The notes under the pieces: model-generated
What the model was told of the DNA's origin: nothing
The model's input: the letters and a program-made list of their open reading frames with translations, nothing else
Database searches by the model: none
Source: Microbacterium sp. SSM24
Lineage (GTDB): Bacteria; Actinomycetota; Actinomycetes; Actinomycetales; Microbacteriaceae
Reading direction: 5' to 3'
Assembly (NCBI RefSeq): GCF_025989145.1
Contig: NZ_JAPDNQ010000001.1
Span: 1,116,001 to 1,180,000, forward strand
Length of the DNA stretch: 64,000 bases
Translations under genes and position numbers: made by a program
In this document: in pieces, positions 23,551 through 32,700 of the stretch
How the letters are laid out: the number at the start of each line of letters is the position of its first letter
How positions within the stretch are numbered: position 1 is the first letter of the stretch

Positions 23551-26500
23551 TCAGCGCACCTCGAGGTCATCGACGCTCACCACGAGGGGAGCGTTCGTCG
23601 CGGAACCGGACAGGTAGGCGAGGACGCCGATCTGTCCTGCGCCCTGCAGTTCGGCCTGCGCATCCGTCGCCGTCACGAACCAGTCGGCCGGCTCGGCGGA
23701 ACCGTCTGCCCACACCTTGGCGTTGAGCGTCGTGGAGCCGCCGGCGGTCGTGGCCTGGAAGCGCAGCCGCAGCTTCGACCCTGCGGTCTGCGTGTAGCCG
23801 GTCAGGGTCTTGTTCGAGATGATCGTCTCGGTCGTGCCGACGACCTTCGAGACCGACACCTGCACGACACCCGTCGCCGAGATCCGCAGCTTCAGGCGGT
23901 AGTCGCCCGCTGCGGTCTTGTGCACGAGGTAGTTCAGGTGCAGCCCGCCGCCGTTCGCGACCTTGTCGGACGAGACCACGAGCCGCGCGTCGACGTTCTG
24001 CGCGTTCACTCCGGTGAGGAGGTTCGTGCGGGTCTGGCCTGCCGCCAGCGACACCTTGCCGGCGCCGTCGGCGACCGAGAACCCGGCGGCCGTGCCCCAG
24101 GTGCCCCCGGTGACCGCCGCGCCCCAGCCTGCCGCCACCGTGCGCTCGAAGTCGTCCTTCGCGATGAAGGTCTCCGCGCTCACCGTGACGGACTGCGACG
24201 TGGTGGCGACGGCGCCGAGGCTGTCGGTCACCGTGAGGGTCACCGTGTAGGTGCCCGCGGCGCCGTAGGCGTGCGACGCGGTCGCGCCGGTGCCTGCGGC
24301 GGTCCCGTCGCCCCAGTTCCAGGAGTGGGACAGCGTCGCGCCGTCGGACGCCTGCGAGCCGGAACCGTTGACCGACACCGTGAGGCCCGAGCCCGAGGCG
24401 GTGAAGGCGGCCACCGGGTTCGCGTGGCTGGCGCTGACGGCAGCGGTCTTAGCCGCCGACGATGCCCCCGTGCTGTCGGTCACGACGAGCTTCGCGGTGT
24501 AGTTGCCGGCTGCGTAGGTGTGCGTCGGCTTGGCCTCGGTCGAGGTCGTCCCGTCGCCGAAGTCCCACGCGTAGCCGGTGATCGTCGCGCCGCCGGACGC
24601 CGTCGATCCGGTGCCATCGAACGCGGTCGTCAGACCGGTCGAGCTCGCGCCGATCACCGCGACCGGAGCCTGGTGCGGCTGACCCGCGCCGAGCGAGGTC
24701 ACCCGGATCTCGTCGACCGAGACCACCACGGGCCCGTTCGTCACCGTGCCGGTGGCGTAGGCCACCACCCCGATCTGACCAGCGCCCTGCAGCGAGGCGA
24801 CCGAGTCGGAACCCGTCACCGTCCACGCCGCGGGCTCAGCGGTGCCGTCTGCCCAGACCTTGCCGCGCAGCGTCGTGCTGGCGCCCGCGCCCCCCTCGGT
24901 CTCGAGGCGGACCCGGAGCTTCGCGCCGGCGGTGTAGGTGTACCCGTTGAGGTTCTGCGTGGCGAACGTGGTCTCGGTCGTGCCGACCAGCTTGGTCATG
25001 CTGACCTGGACGGCTCCCGTCGCGAGCGTGCGCACCTTGAGGCGATACTCGCCCGCCGCGGACTTGTGCACGACGTAGCTGAAGTGCAGTCCGCCGCCGT
25101 TCGCCACCTTGTCGGCGGAGAAGACGAGGCTCGCGGAGAGGTCGTCGGCCGAGGTGGCCGCGAGCGCCGGAGCGCGCGTCTGGCCGGCGACGAGGCTGAT
25201 GCGCCCCACGCCGTCCGCGACCGACGTCGACGTCAGCGACGTCCACGCGCCACCGACGGTCGCGCTGCCCCAGCCGGACCCGATCGTCCGGGTGAAGTCA
25301 TCGCTCGCGACGACGGTCTGCGACGCCACGGTGACGGTCTTCGACGTCGTGGCGGTGCCGCCGAGGCTGTCCGTGATGGTCAGCGTGATCTCGAACGTGC
25401 CCCCGGCGGTGTACGCGTGGGTCGCCGTCTTGCCTGCTCCCGCGGTCGTACCGTCACCCCAGTTCCACGAGTACGCGAGCGTCGCGTCGTCTGCAGCGGC
25501 GGACGCCGAGGCATCCACTGCGACATCCAGCATGCTCGTCTGAGCCGTGAAGGAGGCCGTCGGGTCGGCGTGGGTCGCCGTGACCGAGGCGGTCTTCGTC
25601 GTCGTCGCGCCGAGGCTGTCCGTCACCGTGAGGGTGACGGTCCGCACTCCTGCCGTGTCGTAGCGGTGCGTCGCCGTCTTGCCGGTGCCGGCAGCCGATC
25701 CGTCGCCCCAGTTCCACGCGTAGGTCAGCGTCGCGCCGTCCGAAGCCGCGGATGCCGAGGCATCCACCGACACCGAGAGGCCCGAGGCGTCGGCGGTGAA
25801 GGACGCGGTCGGAGCGGCGTGCTCCACCGTGACCTCGGCCGTCGCCACCGTGCTGGTGGCGCCCTCCGAGTCCGTCACGGTCAGCGACACGGTGAAGGTG
25901 CCGGGCACGCCGTAGACATGGGTGGGGTCCGCCTGCGTCGACGTCGTGCCGTCGCCGAAGTTCCACGCGTAGTCCGTGATGGTCGCGCCGCCCGACGCCG
26001 TCGAGTCGTCGGAGTCGAAGTCGACGGTGAGGCCGTGGACGTCGGATCCGATCTTCGCGACCGGCGCAGCGTGCGGCGGCAGGATCACGACGCTGGACGT
26101 CGAGATTCCGGTGCGGCCCGCCGAGTCGGTGACCGTGAGGGTCGCCGTGTAGGTGCCCGGCAGGTCGTACGTGTGCGACGCGGTCGCGCCCGTGCCCGTG
26201 GTGCCGTCGCCGAAGTTCCACGCGTAACCCGTGATGGTGCGTCCCGGCGTCGGCGTGGAGGCCGTGCCGTCGAACGTGCGTGACGGTCCGGTGCCGGTCA
26301 CCGAGAACTGCGCCTGCGTGGTGGCAAGGCCCTTGGCGAGGCGGTAGTGGTCGTCGACCTCGTTCGCCGACAGCGTGCGGCTGTAGGCGGCGAAGTCGTC
26401 GAGCTGACCGTTGAAGTAGTACGAGTTCGGCTGACCCGGCCATCCGCCGATGTTGTCACCGCCGAGGCGCCAGTAGCCGTCGTACTCCTGGGCGCCCTGG

Positions 26501-29500
26501 ATGCCGCCGTCGGATGCCGCGAGCGCACCGTCGACGAACAGGCGCTCGCCGCCGTCCGGGCCGACCTGTGCCACGACGTGGTGCCACTGGCCGTCGTTGA
26601 ACGAGGTGCTCGTCTCGACGATCGCCGCCCAGCCGAGCCACACGCCGAACACCAGTCGCCCGTCGTTCGTCATGTAGAGGTGACGGTCGTAGTTGCCGGA
26701 GTTGCCCTCGGAGGATCCGCCGTAGCCGAAGATCTTGCCGCCGTTGGTGGTGGTGGTCTTGAACCAGACCTCCGCCGCGAACGGCGTGCTCGCCGAGATG
26801 GTGCGCGACGTCCGGCCGAATGCCGATCCGCCGTCGAAGGTCGCCGAGCCGCCCGTCGTGACGGAGTCCGCCGACGAGCCGACACCGGCGGTGCCGACCA
26901 TGTCGCGGTCGCTCACCCAGTCGACGTTGCCGACGGGGCCGCCCAGACCCCAGTAGACCTGGGCGCCGTCGTCGAGCACGCGCTGCGTGTACTTCGCGGC
27001 GGCCGTCGCCGGAGCGGCGATCGCGAGCTGCTTGGTGGTCACCGCGCTCACCGAGCCCTGCGAGTCCGTCACCGTGAGGGTCACGGTGTAGTCGCCTGCG
27101 CTCGGGTAGGTGTGCGTCGGTGTCGTCTCCGTCGAGGTCGCGCCGTCGCCGAAGCTCCAGGCGTACGACGCGACATCCGCGTCACCCGAGGAGGTCGATC
27201 CCGCACCCGTGAACGTCACCGTCTGGCCCGCGGCCACCTGGTCGATCACGGCGACGGGCGGCAGGTGCGGCCCCTTGCCGATCTCGTAGTGGTTCGCGAC
27301 CTGCGCCGCCGTCAGGGCGGAGCCGTACACGGCGAACTCGTCGATCGAGCCGCGGAAGTTGAACGACGCGGGCTGGTCGGGCCACCCGTTGAGGTTGTCC
27401 CCGCCCAGCTTCCAGTAGCCGGTGTAGCCCTGGGCGCCCGTCACGTTCGACGACCCGACGAGCTGACCGTCCACATAGAGGGCCTGTCCGTCAGCGCTCT
27501 GCTGAGCGACCAGGTGGTGCCACTTGTTGTCGTTGTACGACTTCGTGCTCTGCACCGTGGCGGCCCAGCCGGGGTAGGTGCCGAAGATGAGCTGACCGTT
27601 GTTCTTCATGTAGACGTGGCGGTCGTAGCTGCTCGAGTAGTCGTTCGGGTTGTCGCCGTAGCCGACGATCTTGCCGCCCGAGGTCGTGTCGGTCTTGAAC
27701 CACAGCTCCGCTGCGAAGGCCGAGCCCACCGCAGACGCGCTGGTGGTCGTCGCGAAGCCGTTGCCGCCCGGCGTGGTGGCCGAACCACCGGTCTCGCCGA
27801 CGATCGCGGTGTCCGTCGTCGTCCCGACGCCGTTCTTGAACTGGGCGTCGTTGGTGCCGGCCCAGTCCGCGCCGCCGTCGGTGCCGCCCAGGCGCCACAG
27901 GAGCGAGGCGCCGTCGTCGAGCACGGCGTTGGCGTAGGCGGATGCATCAGCCGAGCTGACCGTGACGGTCACCCATGCGCTGTTGGCCGTGTTGCCGTCG
28001 CCGTCCTTCGCGACGACACGGTACGTCTTGGTGGCGCCGGCGGGAAGGCCGGTCGCGGTGAGGACGACGTTCGGGGTGTCCCAGAACGTCGACTTCTTCG
28101 TGGTCGTCGCGACCGGTGCGGCCTTGCCCTGCTCGTACAGCTCGTACGTGAGGTTCAGGTCGTCGCGATCCCAGTTGGCGGGGATCGCGATGCGAGCCGT
28201 GCCCGCGCTCACCGAGCGCGCCGACGGCGTCCAGTTCACGCCGGAGAGACGGGGAGCCGACTTGGGGCCGCCAGCGGGCGTGGTCGAGAATCGCGTGATG
28301 CCCTGGCTGCGCTGCCCGTTGACGAAGGTCTGCTCGCCGCCGACGAGAAGGTACTTGCCGTTTCCGGTCGCGGTCCAGCCGGCCTGGCCGGAGCCCGATG
28401 CGGTGCCGGTGGTCCAGTCCGGGAACCAGTTCACGGCTGCCGGAGCGGGGTAGCCGCCCCAGTCCGCGTAGATGTCGTTCACCGAGGGCGACGTCGTGAG
28501 CGTGCCTTTCGCGGCGGCCGTGTAGGCCGTCGCGTGACGGATGTTGCCCGGTGCCGGGTAAGCCTGCGGAAGTCCGCCGGCGGTCTGGCAGTCGTGCTCG
28601 TGACCGGTGGTGTAGACGTTGGTGCCGTCGGAGTAGACGCCGTAGTGGTCGCCGTGGCAGTCCGCCACCCAGCGGATGTCGCCGCTGCCCGCCTCGGCGG
28701 CGAACATGCCCTCGAGGTTTCCGACCCACTTGTTGGCGAACACCCAGCCGGTGCCGTAGACCGCGTTCTCGTCGGCGTTCAGCGCCCAGATGCCCGCCTT
28801 GCCCGCGTTGCCGTCGGTGGCGGGAACGCCGTTCTGCACGGTGGCCGGGGCCGCCCAGGGCAGAACGGTGCCGTCGTTGAGGTCGAGGGCCGCGAGGCCG
28901 CGCTGGTTCGCACCGTTGACCTGGCCGAACCGGCCGCCCACGATGAGCTTCGCGCCGCCCGGCTCCAGGACCATGGTGTCGACCTGGAGGTCGGCCGTGG
29001 GAGCCCACGCGACGACCGCGCCGTTGGAGGCGTTGGCCGCGGCGAGGTTCTTGCGGGTGTTGCCGCCGGCGGCTCCGATGAGCCCGCCGAAGTAGACCGT
29101 GGAGCCGGTCGCCACGATCGCGTTGACGTACGAGCCGCCGATCGCGGGACGGAACGTGGTGAGCAGCGCTCCGCTGGCGACGTCGAACGCCGCGACGTTG
29201 AAGCGGCTCTGCCCGTTGACCTGGTTGAACGAGCCGCCGACGTAGAGCGTCTTTCCGTCAGGCGAGACGGCGAGCGCCTTGACCGTGCCGTTGATCGTGG
29301 GCGCGAAGGACGTCGCCACGCCGGTCTCGATGTCGTACGCGAGGATGTTGCTCCGCGGCATGAGGCCCTGGCCAGGGCTCGCGCCGGCGGGGCGGGCGTT
29401 GGAGAAGCTGCCGCCCGCGAACACGGTGCGACCGGCGATCACCTGCGCCCATACGATGCCCGAGTCGATCTGCACGGTGGGAAGCGGATCGGCGGTGACG

Positions 29501-29673
29501 GTGGCGGCGCTCCGCTGCTCGATCGGCGCGATCCCCGGAATGGGACCCGCCGCCGCCGCGGGCGCGGCAGCGCCGATCGCGAGTCCGGCGACGACGACAG
29601 CCGAAACCGTCACCCCCGCGACGGTGCTGCGAAGTCTCGATCCCCAGGTCGAGGCAAACGTCTTCCCACCCAT
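23551..29673 (-). CDS. Giant secreted propeller-LamG-PKD protein B (2040 aa)
   Basis: Largest paralogue of the set. The start at ATG 29673 has GGGAG about 9 nt upstream and is followed by a signal peptide (hydrophobic core near residues 15-40, ending in an Ala-rich cleavage region). Approximate order: propeller region to 480, fibronectin-like segment 490-575, LamG-1 578-800, PKD 811-881, LamG-2 894-1111, four PKD domains 1121-1448, C-module 1451-1658, two PKD domains 1669-1829, C-module 1834-2040. PKD cores read Y-A/S-W-N/S-W/F-G-D-G. No covalent wall anchor is visible. It probably arose by tandem duplication with genes A and C and internal domain gain. A surface matrix or adhesive role is inferred. 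Confidence 0.9.
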   Translation of the reverse strand: MGGKTFASTWGSRLRSTVAGVTVSAVVVAGLAIGAAAPAAAAGPIPGIAPIEQRSAATVTADPLPTVQIDSGIVWAQVIAGRTVFAGGSFSNARPAGASPGQGLMPRSNILAYDIETGVATSFAPTINGTVKALAVSPDGKTLYVGGSFNQVNGQSRFNVAAFDVASGALLTTFRPAIGGSYVNAIVATGSTVYFGGLIGAAGGNTRKNLAAANASNGAVVAWAPTADLQVDTMVLEPGGAKLIVGGRFGQVNGANQRGLAALDLNDGTVLPWAAPATVQNGVPATDGNAGKAGIWALNADENAVYGTGWVFANKWVGNLEGMFAAEAGSGDIRWVADCHGDHYGVYSDGTNVYTTGHEHDCQTAGGLPQAYPAPGNIRHATAYTAAAKGTLTTSPSVNDIYADWGGYPAPAAVNWFPDWTTGTASGSGQAGWTATGNGKYLLVGGEQTFVNGQRSQGITRFSTTPAGGPKSAPRLSGVNWTPSARSVSAGTARIAIPANWDRDDLNLTYELYEQGKAAPVATTTKKSTFWDTPNVVLTATGLPAGATKTYRVVAKDGDGNTANSAWVTVTVSSADASAYANAVLDDGASLLWRLGGTDGGADWAGTNDAQFKNGVGTTTDTAIVGETGGSATTPGGNGFATTTSASAVGSAFAAELWFKTDTTSGGKIVGYGDNPNDYSSSYDRHVYMKNNGQLIFGTYPGWAATVQSTKSYNDNKWHHLVAQQSADGQALYVDGQLVGSSNVTGAQGYTGYWKLGGDNLNGWPDQPASFNFRGSIDEFAVYGSALTAAQVANHYEIGKGPHLPPVAVIDQVAAGQTVTFTGAGSTSSGDADVASYAWSFGDGATSTETTPTHTYPSAGDYTVTLTVTDSQGSVSAVTTKQLAIAAPATAAAKYTQRVLDDGAQVYWGLGGPVGNVDWVSDRDMVGTAGVGSSADSVTTGGSATFDGGSAFGRTSRTISASTPFAAEVWFKTTTTNGGKIFGYGGSSEGNSGNYDRHLYMTNDGRLVFGVWLGWAAIVETSTSFNDGQWHHVVAQVGPDGGERLFVDGALAASDGGIQGAQEYDGYWRLGGDNIGGWPGQPNSYYFNGQLDDFAAYSRTLSANEVDDHYRLAKGLATTQAQFSVTGTGPSRTFDGTASTPTPGRTITGYAWNFGDGTTGTGATASHTYDLPGTYTATLTVTDSAGRTGISTSSVVILPPHAAPVAKIGSDVHGLTVDFDSDDSTASGGATITDYAWNFGDGTTSTQADPTHVYGVPGTFTVSLTVTDSEGATSTVATAEVTVEHAAPTASFTADASGLSVSVDASASAASDGATLTYAWNWGDGSAAGTGKTATHRYDTAGVRTVTLTVTDSLGATTTKTASVTATHADPTASFTAQTSMLDVAVDASASAAADDATLAYSWNWGDGTTAGAGKTATHAYTAGGTFEITLTITDSLGGTATTSKTVTVASQTVVASDDFTRTIGSGWGSATVGGAWTSLTSTSVADGVGRISLVAGQTRAPALAATSADDLSASLVFSADKVANGGGLHFSYVVHKSAAGEYRLKVRTLATGAVQVSMTKLVGTTETTFATQNLNGYTYTAGAKLRVRLETEGGAGASTTLRGKVWADGTAEPAAWTVTGSDSVASLQGAGQIGVVAYATGTVTNGPVVVSVDEIRVTSLGAGQPHQAPVAVIGASSTGLTTAFDGTGSTASGGATITGYAWDFGDGTTSTEAKPTHTYAAGNYTAKLVVTDSTGASSAAKTAAVSASHANPVAAFTASGSGLTVSVNGSGSQASDGATLSHSWNWGDGTAAGTGATASHAYGAAGTYTVTLTVTDSLGAVATTSQSVTVSAETFIAKDDFERTVAAGWGAAVTGGTWGTAAGFSVADGAGKVSLAAGQTRTNLLTGVNAQNVDARLVVSSDKVANGGGLHLNYLVHKTAAGDYRLKLRISATGVVQVSVSKVVGTTETIISNKTLTGYTQTAGSKLRLRFQATTAGGSTTLNAKVWADGSAEPADWFVTATDAQAELQGAGQIGVLAYLSGSATNAPLVVSVDDLEVR

Positions 29674-29695
29674 GTGACTGCTCCCAAATTCCTCG

Positions 29696-29715
29696 GGACG
29701 TCTCCCCAGACGCCC
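29696..29715 (-). promoter_or_regulatory. 8-bp GGGG-loop hairpin in the leader of giant gene B
   Basis: On the minus strand GGGCGTCT pairs with AGACGTCC (one G-U) around a loop of exactly GGGG, about 23 nt before the ATG. It is flanked by further TTGGGA and TTTGGGAG stretches. No separate promoter was recognised between it and the terminator of gene C at 29753-29781. Confidence 0.5.
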
Positions 29716-29752
29716 ATATCCCAAGACTGCTAAGTCGTGCTTGCGGCAGAGA

Positions 29753-29781
29753 CGGACCGCCGAGATCGGCTCGGCGGTCCG
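29753..29781 (-). terminator. Terminator of giant gene C
   Basis: CGGACCGCCGA (29753-29763) pairs perfectly with TCGGCGGTCCG (29771-29781) across a 7-nt loop, 13 bp past the stop of gene C. It separates the transcripts of C and B. Confidence 0.75.
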
Positions 29782-29793
29782 CCTCGTGCTCGT

Positions 29794-32700
29794 TTACTTC
29801 ACTTCGAGGTTGTCCACGTTCACCGTCACCGGCACGTTGGTCGCCGAGCCCGACAGGTACGTCAGAACCCCGACCTGGCCGGCGCCCTGCAGCTCCGCCT
29901 GCGCGTCCGTCGTCGAGACGAACCAGTCCGTCGGCTCGGTGGTGCCGTCGGCCCACACCTTGCCCTTCAGTGCGGTGGTGCCACCCGAGGTGACCGCCTG
30001 AATCCTCAGCTGCACCTTGGCGCCCGCGGTGTGCGTGTAGCCGCTGAGCGTCCGGTTCACGATCAGCGTCTCGGTGGTGCCCACGACCTTCGCGAGCGAC
30101 ACCGTGACGACGCCTGTGGCGGAGATCCGCAGCTTGAGCCGGTAGTCGCCGGCCGCGGTCTTGTGCACGAGGTAGTTCATGTGGAGACCGCCGCCGTTGG
30201 CGACGACGTCCGAGCTGAAGACGAGCCGCGCATCGACATCCTGCGCCGACACCGTGGTCAGCAGGTTCGTCCTGGTCTGGCCCGGGTTGAGCGTGACCTT
30301 GCCGACGCCGTCCGCCACCGAGAAGCCCGTGGTCGTGCCCCAGGCGCCGCCCGTCACGGCCGTTCCCCAGCCGGTCGCGACGATGCGCTCGAAGTCGTCC
30401 TTCGCGATGAACACCTCCGGCGGAGCGGTCACGGTGACCTGCTGCGCGCTCGAGGAGGTCCCGCCCAGCGCGTCGGTCAGGTTCAGCGTCACGGTGTAGT
30501 CGCCCGCCGTCGCGTAGGTGTGCGAAGCAGTCGCACCGGATCCGGCAGCCGTCCCGTCACCCCAGTTCCACGAGTAGGTCAGCGCGGCGCCCTCCGAAGG
30601 AGTGGAACCGGAGCCGTCGACGTTCACGGCGAGGTTGCTCGTCGTTGCGGTGAACGATGCCGTCGGATTCGGGTGCACGTGCTCGTTCACGGTCACGGAC
30701 TGCGTCTTGGTGGCCGTTCCGCCCAGGCTGTCCGTGAGGGTCAGCGTGATCGTGTACGTGCCCGCGGCCGCATAGGTGTGCGAAGGCGAGACCCCCGTGC
30801 TCGATGCCCCGTCGCCCCAGTTCCACGCGTACGTCAGCGTGGCGCCGTCGGATGCCGTGGATGCCGAGGCGTCCGCCGCGACGGCGAGCTCGTTCGGCGT
30901 CGCGGTGAACGAGGCGACCGGGTCGGCGTGCACCGGAGTGGCCGAGGCCAGGGTGTCGACGATGACCAGGTCGTCGAGCGAGACCGTGACCGGCACGTTC
31001 GTCGTCGAGCCGGAGAGGTAGGACAGGGCTCCGACCTGCCCGGCGCTCTGCAGTTCAGCCTGGCTGTCGGAGGTCGACACGAACCATCCGGCCGGCTCCG
31101 TGGCGCCGTCCGACCAGACGTTCGCCTTGAGCGAGGTCGTCCCGCCGGTCGTCGACACGGTCCAGTGGAGGCGGAGCTTGGCGCCGTCGGTGTAGGTGAA
31201 CCCGGTGAGGTTCTTCGTCACCAGCGTCGTCTCGGTGGTGCCCACGAGCTTCGTGAGGCTGGCGGACACGACTCCGGTCGACAGCGTGCGCACCTTGAGG
31301 CGGTACTCGCCGGCGGTCGACTTGTGCGCCGTCATGTTGAAGTGCAGACCCCCGCCGTTCGCGAGCTTGTCGGCCGACACCGTCGCCGTGGCGTCGATGT
31401 CGCGGACGGACACGCCGGTGAGGGTGCTCGTCCGGGTCTGGCCGGCGTTGAGCGCGATCTTGCCGGCGCCGCCCGAGACCGAGAAGCCCGTCGTCCCGTT
31501 CCATGCCCCGCCGGTCTGCGCCGCGCCCCATCCGGTGGCGACGGTGCGCTCGAAGTCGTCGCGCGCTGCGAAGACCTGCGATGCGACCGACACGTTGAGG
31601 CTCTTGGTCGCTGTCGCGCCGAGGCTGTCGGTGAGCGTGAGGACGACCTGATAGATGCCGTTCGCCGCATACGTGTGGGACGGGCTGACACCCGAGTCCG
31701 CGGGCGTTCCGTCACCCCAGTTCCAGGAGTACTGCAGGCTCGCCCCGTCGGATGCCGACGAGGTCGCCGCATCGAACGAGACGGTCAAGCCTGCGGTCGA
31801 CGTGGTGAACGCGGCCACCGGCGCGGCGTGGCTCACCGTCACGTCGTGGCTCACGAGCGTGCTGGTCGCACCGATGTTGTCGGTCACGGTGAGCGTCGCG
31901 GTGTACGTTCCGGCCGCCGCGTAGGCGTGCGTCGGCGTGGCCTCGGTCGAGGTCGAGCCGTCGCCGAACGTCCACGCGTAGCCGGTGATCGACGCGCCGC
32001 CCGACGCCGCCGACGCGGAGGAGTCGAAGGTTGCGGAGAGTCCCGCGACGTTCGGCGTGAACGCGGCCGTCGGAGCCTGGTGCGGCGGCGACGCCGTCAC
32101 AGCCTGCGTCGTGGTCGCGGTGAAGTTCGCGCTGTCCTTGACCGTGAGGGTCACCGTGTAGGTGCCGGGGGTCGCGTAGGTGTGGTTCGCGGTGACACCG
32201 GTCGCTGTCGCGCCGTCGCCGAAGTTCCACGTGTAGGACGAGATGGTGCGGCCGGCGGGCGCGGTGCTCGTGCTCGCGTCGAACGCCTTGGCCATCTCGT
32301 TGCCGGTCGTCGTGAACGCCGCCGTCGGCATCGCGAGGCCGGCGCCGAGGGCGTAGTGCTCGGAGACCTGCGCGGCCGTCAGAGTTCCGGGGTACACCGC
32401 GAACTCGTCGATGCGGCCGTTGAAGTAGCTCGAGCTCGGTGCGCTCGGCCAGCCGCTGACGGTGTCGCCGCCGACTCGCCAGTAGCCCGTGAGCGAACGA
32501 GCGGTCGCCGTCGTGGTGTTGTCCGACGCGACCAGGGCGCCGTCGACGAACAGCTGCATGCCGGCGGTCGGGCTCAGCTGCGCGACGGCGTGGTGCCACT
32601 GGTTGTCGCGGTAGGTCGCCGGCGACTCGATGGTCCTGTTGCTGCCCTGCCAGACGCCGAACACGAGCGCGCCGTTGTTGCGCATGTAGAGGTGGCGATC